Shown piece after piece: positions 26,633 through 33,886 of a stretch of DNA of 64,000 nt; the stretch's first letter is position 1, and every line of letters starts with the position of its first letter. A program made the translations under genes and the position numbers. Source of the DNA: Haloferax marinum (lineage in GTDB: Archaea; Halobacteriota; Halobacteria; Halobacteriales; Haloferacaceae); assembly GCF_009674625.1 (NCBI RefSeq), contig NZ_WKJQ01000001.1, forward strand, positions 868,001 through 932,000, in the 5' to 3' direction. Below the pieces are notes generated by a model that was given only the letters and a program-made list of their open reading frames with translations, was not told the DNA's origin and searched no databases.

Positions 26633-27292
26633 TCAGTTCTCGCGTGCGTCGTCGATAATCTGTGAGAACTCGCGGGCCGTCTCGGTGATGGCTTCGAAGT
26701 CGCCGTTAGCGATTGCGTCGCCGTCCATGAGCGCACCGCCGGCACCGACGACGACAGCGCCTGCGTCGATGTAGTCAGCGGCGTTGTCGAGTCCGACGCC
26801 GCCGGTCGGCATCATCGGAATCTGTGGGAGTGGACCCTTCATGCTCTTGAGGTGGCCCGGTCCGAGCGACGACGCGGGGAAGACTTTCACGAGGTCAGCA
26901 CCCGCCGAATAGGCGTCGACGGCCTCTGTCGGCGTCATGATACCTGGGGCGACGAGCGTCCCGTATCGGTTACACGTCTCGACGACGCCCTCGTCGAAGT
27001 TCGGGCCGACGACGAACTCCGCTCCGGCCTGAATCGCCGCCGTCGCCGTCGGAGCGTCGAGAACCGTTCCCGCGCCGACGATCGCTTCGTCGTCCGAAAA
27101 CGACGCCGACACCTCGCTGATGAGGTCCATCGCGTTCGGATTGTCGGCCGTAATCTCGTACGCGGTGACGCCGCCTTCTTTCAGCGCGTCTGCGACGTCG
27201 ATGATAGTGTCGGCGTCTGCGCCGCGCATCACCGCGACGACGCCGCTGTCGGCTATTCGCTGCATGTCCTCGTGTACGTCGAGTGCGACCAT
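26633..27292 (-). CDS. 2-keto-3-deoxy-6-phosphogluconate (Eda-type) aldolase
   Basis: A 219-residue class I aldolase of the KDPG/KDPGal family. The Schiff-base lysine is K136 in DLVKVFPAS, the catalytic glutamate E46 is in AYEITADNP, and PTGGV is the phosphate-binding loop. It cleaves KDPG or KDPGal to pyruvate and glyceraldehyde-3-phosphate. Haloarchaea use a semi-phosphorylative Entner-Doudoroff pathway; which epimer this enzyme prefers cannot be told from sequence. It ends convergently with the carbonic anhydrase gene. Confidence 0.88.
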   Translation of the reverse strand: MVALDVHEDMQRIADSGVVAVMRGADADTIIDVADALKEGGVTAYEITADNPNAMDLISEVSASFSDDEAIVGAGTVLDAPTATAAIQAGAEFVVGPNFDEGVVETCNRYGTLVAPGIMTPTEAVDAYSAGADLVKVFPASSLGPGHLKSMKGPLPQIPMMPTGGVGLDNAADYIDAGAVVVGAGGALMDGDAIANGDFEAITETAREFSQIIDDAREN

Positions 27293-27460
27293 CGTTGTCT
27301 CGACATTTACTACAGAAGTTAATAAATTGGGGGCTCCCCCGACGGTTCGTCCGCAGAATCTCCTTGTCGACTGTCATCACGCGACACGCTCAAATCGTCT
27401 CGGCACTAACCCGAGGTAAGCGACGGCCGACCGCGTGTGCTGTCCGACCGCCGCACTATC

Positions 27461-28489
27461 ATGTCCATCCACTCCGATTTCGAAGGACTGTACCGCGACG
27501 TCATCCCCTCGGTCGTCTCCGTCTACGTCGGCGGCCGTCGTCGCATCGGCGGGGCCGGGAGCGCGTTCGTCTACGACGACCAGCACCTCGTGACGAACGA
27601 ACACGTCTCTCGGCTCGCAGACGAGACGAAGTCGAACCGCGTCGAACTCCGGTTCGCCGACGGGTCGTGGCGCGTCGGCGAGGTCGTCGGTTCAGACGTG
27701 TACACCGACCTCGCCGTCGTCGCCGTCGACGACTTACCAGCAGACGCCGCCGCACTCCGACTGGCGACCGAAAATCCGTCACCCGGACGGCCCGTCGCCG
27801 CACTCGGGAATCCACTCGGTCTCGAAGGCTCCATCTCCGCCGGTATCGTCTCCGGCGCGAACCGGTCGCTCCCCACCTCCAACGGATTCGCCATCCCTGA
27901 CGTCGTCCAGACGGACGCGCCTATCAACCCTGGGAACTCGGGCGGCCCACTCGTGGGATTCAGCGTCGGGGGCGACGGTGACCCGACGTACGAAGTCGTC
28001 GGCGTCAACCGTGCGAAACAGGGAGACAACATCGGGTTCGCCGTCTCACCGCTGATCGCCAACCGCATCCTTCCGGACCTCGTCACCGACGGCTACTATC
28101 GCCACTCGTACCTCCGGGCACGCACCCTCGACGTGACACCCTCCGTCGCCGAGGCGAACGGCCTCGACACACCACGTGGCGTCCTCGTCGTCGGGTCGGC
28201 CGCCGGTGAGTCAGGTGCCGAAATCCTGCGTGGGTGCGCCGAGAAGACGCGCCTTCGTGGCTGGGAGATTCCCGTCGGCGGCGACGTTATCGTCGCCATC
28301 GAAGGCAACGAAGTCCGAGCACACGAGGAGTTGATGCGCTATCTCATCACGGAAACCCGACCCGGTGAACCGGTGGCAATCGACGTTCTCCGCGACGGAG
28401 ACCCGATGACACTCGTCGTCGAACTCGACGAACGCCCGACCGTGGACAAAGACGGCCGCGACGGTGGGAGTCAAATCCCCATCGAATGA
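27461..28489 (+). CDS. HtrA/DegP-type serine protease
   Basis: A 342-residue trypsin-fold protease with catalytic triad H48 (TNEHVSR), D83 (VYTDLAVV) and S160 (NPGNSGGPL), followed by a PDZ domain at about 225-325. The start MSIHSDFEGLYRD lacks a signal peptide or anchor, so it is predicted cytosolic, unlike most HtrA proteins. The ATG at 27461 fits leaderless initiation better than an upstream TTG. Likely a protein quality control protease. Confidence 0.88.
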   Translation: MSIHSDFEGLYRDVIPSVVSVYVGGRRRIGGAGSAFVYDDQHLVTNEHVSRLADETKSNRVELRFADGSWRVGEVVGSDVYTDLAVVAVDDLPADAAALRLATENPSPGRPVAALGNPLGLEGSISAGIVSGANRSLPTSNGFAIPDVVQTDAPINPGNSGGPLVGFSVGGDGDPTYEVVGVNRAKQGDNIGFAVSPLIANRILPDLVTDGYYRHSYLRARTLDVTPSVAEANGLDTPRGVLVVGSAAGESGAEILRGCAEKTRLRGWEIPVGGDVIVAIEGNEVRAHEELMRYLITETRPGEPVAIDVLRDGDPMTLVVELDERPTVDKDGRDGGSQIPIE

Positions 28490-28525
28490 GTACTGTTTTG
28501 ACACTACTTGCCCAATAGGTTCGCT

Positions 28526-28975
28526 GTGTCTTCTCCACCAGACGACTCGACAGGTGGTGGTTCCACCGACGACGTAGACGACGGTTCGACTGCCACAGCA
28601 GACAATGGGCAACGTGAACGCCCATCTGTCGCGACGCTTTTCGACGAGATTTCGCCGTTACGACTCGCTATCGGCGTCGTGTTCGTCGCGTTCGTCGTCT
28701 TCGCGGTCGTCTCGGGGTGGATATCTGCCACGTCCCCCGACATCGTCGGTGTCGCGCTGCTCTGTGTCGTCTTTCTCTCCGGTGGGTTCGTCCCGTTCAA
28801 CACGACGGTGGCGTACTACATCACTCAATCAGCGGCGTTCATGCTCTGGGGAGTGTCGCGACTGCTGTTCGCCGGCTTCGACGTCGTTCCGCTGTTACTC
28901 GGGGGATTCGGCGCGATCGGCCTCGTCTTCTACGGTCAGCGGGCGCTCAGAGACGGAGTGTTCGCGGAGGCCTGA
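28526..28975 (+). CDS. Membrane protein with disordered acidic N terminus
   Basis: A protein of about 149 residues: a Ser/Asp/Gly-rich disordered N terminus (about 1-45) then four hydrophobic segments (about 50-70, 75-93, 95-115, 117-135). No ATG is available; GTG at 28526 (MSSPPDDS) is preferred over TTG at 28508. It follows the HtrA-type gene by 36 bases on the same strand. No function is recognised. Confidence 0.7.
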   Translation: MSSPPDDSTGGGSTDDVDDGSTATADNGQRERPSVATLFDEISPLRLAIGVVFVAFVVFAVVSGWISATSPDIVGVALLCVVFLSGGFVPFNTTVAYYITQSAAFMLWGVSRLLFAGFDVVPLLLGGFGAIGLVFYGQRALRDGVFAEA

Positions 28976-28980
28976 GACGG

Positions 28981-29412
28981 TCACTCCCGAACCGTCATCA
29001 CGGGAGCGTCGGCGAGACGAACGACTCGTTCAGTGGTGCTCCCCAAGATAGCGTGTTCGAGGCCAGAGCGGCCGTGTGTCGCCATCACGACGAGGTCGAT
29101 GCCGAGTTCGTCGATTGCGTCGAGTATCTCACGGTGAGGAACACCGATTCGAACGGTCGTATGGCACGTGACGTCGTCGGCGGCGGCGAGCGTCGCGATT
29201 TCTTCGACTGCCACCTCTGCGGCGTCTCGGAGACTGGCCTGGACTCGTTCGACTGGGATATCGGCGGCAGTCCACAGACCGAGGTCACTCGAGTCGATAA
29301 CCGATAACACGTGGAGTTCCGCCCCGTACGCGGTCGCGATGTCGATACCACGGCGGGCGGCAGCGAGCGAACGGGCGCTGCCGTCGGTGGGAACGAGGAC
29401 AGACGAATACAT
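28981..29412 (-). CDS. Universal stress protein, UspA family
   Basis: A 143-residue Usp domain. The ATP-binding signature is MATHGRSGLEHAILGSTTERV (G-2x-G-9x-G-S/T), with SSVLVPTDGS at the start. It is downstream of the oxidase gene group on the same strand. Likely an ATP-binding stress protein. Confidence 0.92.
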   Translation of the reverse strand: MYSSVLVPTDGSARSLAAARRGIDIATAYGAELHVLSVIDSSDLGLWTAADIPVERVQASLRDAAEVAVEEIATLAAADDVTCHTTVRIGVPHREILDAIDELGIDLVVMATHGRSGLEHAILGSTTERVVRLADAPVMTVRE

Positions 29413-29509
29413 GTCACTCTATTGGTGTTCGAACGCTATGGCTTTTCCGCGGCCACAGCTACTGGTGACCGATATCGTCGGCAGAATGGAAGCAACGAAC
29501 GGGTCGGTT

Positions 29510-29728
29510 TCAGACGCGAGTGCGTGGTTTCGGAACGGCCTTCCGCACTGCTGCGGCGGACGCGACGAGGAGTCCACCGAACAGGATGGAGACGAATAGC
29601 TCAGGGGCGACGGTCAGACCGGGGACGTCACCAACTGTGCTAACGAGTGCGTATCCGGCAACGACCGTGAGGACGATGCCGATGACGACTGCAAGGCCGA
29701 TTCCCGCTTTCATCAGGTCGATTTTCAT
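29510..29728 (-). CDS. Small two-helix membrane protein
   Basis: A 72-residue protein with helices at about 8-32 and 43-62 and a basic C terminus (KAVPKPRTRV). The start is the ATG at 29728, supported by a strong TATA box at 29757-29766. It follows the ba3 oxidase operon but has its own promoter. No family recognised. Confidence 0.65.
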   Translation of the reverse strand: MKIDLMKAGIGLAVVIGIVLTVVAGYALVSTVGDVPGLTVAPELFVSILFGGLLVASAAAVRKAVPKPRTRV

Positions 29729-29756
29729 GCTCACCCCATCATACACCCTGAGATTC

Positions 29757-29766
29757 CATATATAGG
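29757..29766 (-). promoter_or_regulatory. TATA box of the small membrane protein gene
   Basis: The sequence cctatatatgg on the minus strand lies about 30 bases before the ATG at 29728. Confidence 0.6.
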
Positions 29767-29931
29767 CAGAATCGTTCCCAGAGACCGGGAAAATTCTGGG
29801 CTTCTGCCTCAATTTAGAGCCATTTCATAAGGGACGAGAGGGCCACGACGAGGCGTCTGCGTCGCAACGTCGTGTGAAAAAAGTGGTCGTCGAGCGGTCC
29901 GAAACAGCGATGTGTCGCCTTCTCGAGTCGG

Positions 29932-30129
29932 CTACGGCGACACCGAGTTATCCTTCTCGCCGTACAGTCCGTACAGGACGAACATGAGGCCGAGGAACAG
30001 GAACTCGATGATAGCCACCGCAATCAACGGCAGTTCGATGTTGAAGAACCCCGCCACCGTCCGGAGCTCGATGGCTATCGGGACGCTGATGGCGATGATG
30101 ATGAGCGACGTCGCCTTGGTGAGTCTCAT
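29932..30129 (-). CDS. Small two-helix subunit-like protein of the ba3 oxidase operon
   Basis: A 65-residue membrane protein: MRLTKATSLIIIAISVPIAIELRTVAGFFNIELPLIAVAIIEFLFLGLMFVLYGLYG holds two helices (shown in parts: 8-20 TSLIIIAISVPIA; 37-54 AVAIIEFLFLGLMFVLYG). Its ATG overlaps the stop of an 18-codon ORF which itself overlaps the cbaA stop, so it is translationally chained to subunit I. Probably an accessory subunit or assembly factor of the oxidase (inference from position). Confidence 0.7.
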   Translation of the reverse strand: MRLTKATSLIIIAISVPIAIELRTVAGFFNIELPLIAVAIIEFLFLGLMFVLYGLYGEKDNSVSP

Positions 30130-30182
30130 GCGACCACCTCCAGAACTTCGTTCTGGCGTAATTGCATTCGCCGGTGGCTCAT
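30126..30182 (-). CDS. Eighteen-codon minicistron between cbaA and the small membrane protein gene
   Basis: ATG at 30182 overlaps the cbaA stop (ATGA) and its TGA at 30126-30128 overlaps the next ATG (ATGA). The product would be MSHRRMQLRQNEVLEVVA, charged and not membrane-spanning. The RNA has a perfect hairpin, CCAGAAC-GAA-GTTCTGG (30140-30156), followed at once by GGAGGTGG, a ribosome site for the next gene. It may be a real peptide or a device for translational coupling. I do not recognise it. Confidence 0.5.
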   Translation of the reverse strand: MSHRRMQLRQNEVLEVVA

Positions 30183-31945
30183 GCAATCACCCCCACGAGC
30201 GTGTTGACAGCACCAGTCAGGGCCGTCGTCGCGAGGTCGAGACCCGCCGAGATGGTGGCCGGAACGGGGAGGCCACCACCGAAGAGGCCACCACCGTTCT
30301 GGATGATTGCGGCCACGGGCAACGTGTACGCGAGGATGACGAGGAGCACCGCGATACCGGTCCACATCGTCAGGTTGTCGAGGATGCGCGGACTGCCTTC
30401 GGCACCCGAAAGCGGTGCGGGGAGATACTCGTCGACCGGTCGGTCAGACTCCTCACCGAGTGAGGTCAGGAGCATGTTGAACAGGAACAGCACCACCGAC
30501 AGGAACAACAGCGTCCCGCCGAGGGCAATCTGCACGCGAAGTTCGAAGATGCTCCCGATTGGCGTCACGAAGTCGAAGTTCTGGTACTGTGGTTCTGCAG
30601 TGCGGCGTGGGATACCGGCGAGACCAGCACGGTGCATCGCGTTGGACATGAAGACCATCCCGATGAACCACATGGTGACCTGCAGAAGGCCGATCGGTCG
30701 GCTGTAGAGTTTCGTTCCGGTAAGCTGGGGAACGAGCCAGTACGACCCTGCCATCATCGTCAGTGCGACGGCAGTCCCGACGGTCAGGTGGAAGTGACCG
30801 GGAACCCACAGCGTGTTGTGGATGAGGTAGTTGATGTTCATCCCGGCGTTGATCATGCCGGAGAATCCGCCGGCAGCGAACAGGATGCCCGCAAAGGCCA
30901 TGCCGGTGAACGCAGGGTCACGCCACGGGAGTGCGCCGAGCCACCGGAAGTAGCCTTCGCCGCCGCGCTGTCGTGCACCGTGTTCCATACTGGCGACGGC
31001 GGTGAACGCCGTGAGCAACGACGGCAAGAGCAGGAACATCGTGTTCGTCATCGCGATGAACTTGAAGCCCTCTGCGATACCTGGGTCGAGGTACTGGTGG
31101 TGAATCCCGACCGGGGTCGAAAGCAGGAGGAACAACAGGAACACGACGCGTGCGAGCGGGTCACTGAACAGGCGTCCGCCCGAGAGTTTCGGAAGGATGG
31201 TGTACCACATCATGTACGCTGGCATCAGCCAGAAGTACACGATGGGGTGTGCAAAGTACCAGAACAGCGTTCTGGTGAGAAGCGGATTGACGCTCGGAAT
31301 CAGTCCGAGCGACCACGGGATGAGGAAGAACACCACCGACACGGCGACGCCGATGGTAGCGATGTACCACATGATCATGGTCGTCAGAACCATGAACGTC
31401 TGCAACGGGATGCGTTCGCCCTCGTGGTCCTTGCGCCACACGCGGTACGAGAGGAACCAGTCGGCGCCTGCGAGCCACGTTGCGACGATGAACATCGCCA
31501 GCCCGATGTAGAAAATCGGGTGGGCTTGCAGCGGTGCGTAGAAGGTGAACAGCACGTCTGCACTGATTCCGAGGTTCGGGACGAGCCCACCGAGAATCGC
31601 AATCGCGGCGAGCGCCGAACCCGTCGTCATCAAGCCGAACCACGCCCACGAGAACAGTTTGCTCTCGGCGGGACGGTCTAGACTCCGTGCGATTGCCCAG
31701 TGGAAGAACCCACAGAGGAAGAAGATGGTGAACACGATCGCCAAGAGGACGCCGTGGCCGGTCAGCATCGTGTAGTAGTCCGCGGAGTCGATGACGCGAA
31801 CGATGTTCGTCCGGTGGAGCGTCTGGACGAGTCCGAAGAACGCGCCGATTCCGAGAGCGACGAACGCGACGAGGAAATTCGCCTTGACGACGGCCGCCTC
31901 GTCGGGGAACCTATCGACGAACGTTCGTTGAGACGCAGTCGCCAT
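30179..31945 (-). CDS. cbaA: ba3-type (B family) haem-copper oxidase subunit I
   Basis: A 588-residue subunit I with about 13 helices. Haem and CuB ligands are seen in YTMLTGHGVLLAIVF, YFAHPIVYFWLMPAYMMWY (His and the cross-linked Tyr), IHHQYLDP and WVPGHFHLTVG. The HPIVY motif has no glutamate after the proline, which marks the B/ba3 family and contrasts with the A-type coxA at 61.7 kb. The ATG at 31945 overlaps the subunit II stop as TGATG. It reduces O2 to water with proton pumping in the membrane. Confidence 0.95.
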   Translation of the reverse strand: MATASQRTFVDRFPDEAAVVKANFLVAFVALGIGAFFGLVQTLHRTNIVRVIDSADYYTMLTGHGVLLAIVFTIFFLCGFFHWAIARSLDRPAESKLFSWAWFGLMTTGSALAAIAILGGLVPNLGISADVLFTFYAPLQAHPIFYIGLAMFIVATWLAGADWFLSYRVWRKDHEGERIPLQTFMVLTTMIMWYIATIGVAVSVVFFLIPWSLGLIPSVNPLLTRTLFWYFAHPIVYFWLMPAYMMWYTILPKLSGGRLFSDPLARVVFLLFLLLSTPVGIHHQYLDPGIAEGFKFIAMTNTMFLLLPSLLTAFTAVASMEHGARQRGGEGYFRWLGALPWRDPAFTGMAFAGILFAAGGFSGMINAGMNINYLIHNTLWVPGHFHLTVGTAVALTMMAGSYWLVPQLTGTKLYSRPIGLLQVTMWFIGMVFMSNAMHRAGLAGIPRRTAEPQYQNFDFVTPIGSIFELRVQIALGGTLLFLSVVLFLFNMLLTSLGEESDRPVDEYLPAPLSGAEGSPRILDNLTMWTGIAVLLVILAYTLPVAAIIQNGGGLFGGGLPVPATISAGLDLATTALTGAVNTLVGVIA

Positions 31946-32478
31946 CAGTTCTCTTCCTCCTGTTGCTGCTGTTCGTACCAACTATCGAATTCACTCTGTT
32001 CCATAACGACGAGTTTGCCTTCCATGACGTGGTGGCCTGAGCCACAGTATTCGTTACAAAGCAGCCCGTACTCACCGGGTTCGTCGAACTCGACGGTGAA
32101 CTCGGCTACCTGGCCAGGAATGGCCATCGTGTTTGCGTTCGTGCCGACGACTTCGAACCCGTGGATGACGTCCGCCGCAGTCACGTGGAACGTGACCGTA
32201 CTCCCTTCGGGGACGCGGATGGGTTGGGTGGTGCCGGGCTCGAAGACGAACTGACGGGTGACGACGTAGACGTCGTACTGGTTCTCGCCAGTCTTCTCGA
32301 TACCGGGGTCACCGAACTTCGGATGGTCGTCGAGCGTCGTTGGGTCGACGGTTCCACCCTTGTCGTCTATCATGTCGATACCTGCGCCTGCGGCACCGTA
32401 CGTGATGGTGCCGATGAACCCAACGATGAGAACGAGCGCGAGTGCGAGCCAAAGTTTCTCGTATGCGTGAATTTCCAT
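31945..32478 (-). CDS. cbaB: ba3-type oxidase subunit II
   Basis: A 177-residue protein with one N-terminal membrane helix (about 8-30) and an extracellular cupredoxin domain. The CuA ligands are the His in ADVIHGFEV and the cluster LLCNEYCGSGHHVMEG. It receives electrons from a soluble or membrane carrier such as halocyanin and passes them to subunit I. The C terminus is Gln/Glu-rich (YEQQQQEEEN). It starts one base after the stop of the upstream small gene. Confidence 0.95.
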   Translation of the reverse strand: MEIHAYEKLWLALALVLIVGFIGTITYGAAGAGIDMIDDKGGTVDPTTLDDHPKFGDPGIEKTGENQYDVYVVTRQFVFEPGTTQPIRVPEGSTVTFHVTAADVIHGFEVVGTNANTMAIPGQVAEFTVEFDEPGEYGLLCNEYCGSGHHVMEGKLVVMEQSEFDSWYEQQQQEEEN

Positions 32479-32479
32479 C

Positions 32480-32770
32480 TTAGCCCACCACCGTCAAGCC
32501 CCGCCCGAGGAACTCGATGAAGTACATGAACACCCACATCGAGAGTAGGATAACCATGTAGATGAGAACGAGCACGAGCGTTCCGACCGGGTCGAAATCG
32601 TCGTGGTCGATTTGGCGGACGATACCGTCGTCGGCCGTCCCGACGATAGAATCCACAGGTGGCTCTGAAGAACTATTTTGAGTCGCCGCATCAGCCGGTA
32701 CGCCTCCCGAGCCATCTGCCCGTAAGGCAGGGGACGCGGCGCTCCCCTCTGCTGTCGAATCAACGGCCAT
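32480..32770 (-). CDS. First gene of the ba3 oxidase operon, single-helix protein
   Basis: A 96-residue protein: disordered polar N terminus (1-60), then a helix at about 67-90 (VGTLVLVLIYMVILLSMWVFMYFI in pieces). The ATG at 32770 was chosen since the sequence before it is basic. It begins the operon that continues with subunit II and I, one base apart, so it is probably a small subunit (CbaD-like, inference). Confidence 0.75.
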   Translation of the reverse strand: MAVDSTAEGSAASPALRADGSGGVPADAATQNSSSEPPVDSIVGTADDGIVRQIDHDDFDPVGTLVLVLIYMVILLSMWVFMYFIEFLGRGLTVVG

Positions 32771-32792
32771 ACACCCTCTTGAGAAAGAACGC

Positions 32793-32804
32793 CCCTTCAA
32801 AGGG
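32793..32804. promoter_or_regulatory. Inverted repeat in the divergent oxidase/copper-operon promoter
   Basis: CCCTTCAAAGGG is a 5-2-5 inverted repeat 23-34 bases before the ATG at 32770, overlapping where that gene's TATA box should be. It also lies about 70 bases upstream of the divergent gene at 32870. It could be an operator controlling both directions. Confidence 0.35.
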
Positions 32805-32869
32805 ACAGGCAATTCTCACCCAGTTAGAATAGGCGAAATCCGAAACAGGGTACTCGCGTATCGACTGAT

Positions 32870-33088
32870 ATGGAACTGACTCCGCGCCGTGCTGGAACGG
32901 TCGCACTCCTTGCACTCTTACCAGTTATCGTCTTTGGAGCCACGAAAAATCCCCTCGCGGGCGTCGTGACCGCAATCAACGTCCTGCTCATCTCGACCAT
33001 CATCTACCTGCTCATGAGTCCGACCGAGGGTGGACACGACCACAACCACGACTCGGACCACGACGCAGACCAGGAACACGCCGTCTAA
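32870..33088 (+). CDS. Small membrane protein with histidine-rich tail
   Basis: A 72-residue protein with two helices (about 9-25 and 29-49) and the tail HDHNHDSDHDADQEH. Six histidines and many aspartates suggest metal binding, most simply copper given the neighbours. It is the first gene of a three-gene operon: the next ATG begins two bases after its stop. Confidence 0.75.
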   Translation: MELTPRRAGTVALLALLPVIVFGATKNPLAGVVTAINVLLISTIIYLLMSPTEGGHDHNHDSDHDADQEHAV

Positions 33089-33089
33089 G

Positions 33090-33884
33090 ATGGACGGCGG
33101 GGCCACACCGCCCGTACTCCCGGCAAATCCGCCAGAAGCGGTGGCGTTTGTCGTCGTCGGCCTTCTCGCCGGGGCACACTGTCTCGGGATGTGCGGACCA
33201 CTCGTGAGTGTGTACGCCGAGCGACTGAGCGACCGTGCTGGAACCGATTCGCTCACACTGTATCACGTTCGACAGCACGCGCTGTTCAACGTCGGGCGAG
33301 CGCTGAGTTACGCCGCTATCGGTGCGGTGTTCGCACTCGTCGGTGGCCTGTTCTTCGGCGCGTTCGACTCGCTTGCGGCTATCGGAAGCGGTGTCCGTGC
33401 GACGACCGGTCTCGTCGTCGGGACGGTGATTATCCTCACAGGAGTTGGCTATCTCGTCGGTCGGTCGGCGGCGATAGACCGACTCACTCCAAAGCCAGTG
33501 ACGCGCGTGTTCAGGCACGTGAGCGGGTGGGCGACCGCTCGCGTCGACCGACTCGTCGGCGGGCCGCGAATCCTCGGACTGGGGGCGATACACGGACTCC
33601 TCCCGTGTCCCATCATCTACCCTGCGTACTTGTACGCGTTCGCCACCGGTGACCCGATTCGGTCGGCCGCATTGCTCGCGTTGCTCGGCCTCGGAACGAT
33701 TCCGACGCTGTTCCTCTACGGAACCCTCCTCGGACAGGTGTCCCCGCGGCGACGTGCGACGCTCCACCGGGCACTCGGCGCGGCGTTCCTCGTCCTCGGA
33801 TACATCCCGCTGTCACACGGGTTGATGCTGTTGGGCGTCTCGGTCCCACATATTCACGTACCCTTCTACCAACCCTTCGGGTGA
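33090..33884 (+). CDS. SafE/TauE-like membrane protein (COG2836)
   Basis: A 264-residue protein with about six helices. The first holds GLLAGAHCLGMCGPLVSVY, the CLGMCG signature of the COG2836 proteins encoded beside cbb3 oxidase and copper ATPase genes. HGLLPCPIIYPAY is the symmetrical motif with a second cysteine. In bacteria this family helps cytochrome oxidase copper supply. Here it is between the His-rich peptide and the copper ATPase. Confidence 0.87.
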   Translation: MDGGATPPVLPANPPEAVAFVVVGLLAGAHCLGMCGPLVSVYAERLSDRAGTDSLTLYHVRQHALFNVGRALSYAAIGAVFALVGGLFFGAFDSLAAIGSGVRATTGLVVGTVIILTGVGYLVGRSAAIDRLTPKPVTRVFRHVSGWATARVDRLVGGPRILGLGAIHGLLPCPIIYPAYLYAFATGDPIRSAALLALLGLGTIPTLFLYGTLLGQVSPRRRATLHRALGAAFLVLGYIPLSHGLMLLGVSVPHIHVPFYQPFG

Positions 33885-33886
33885 GC

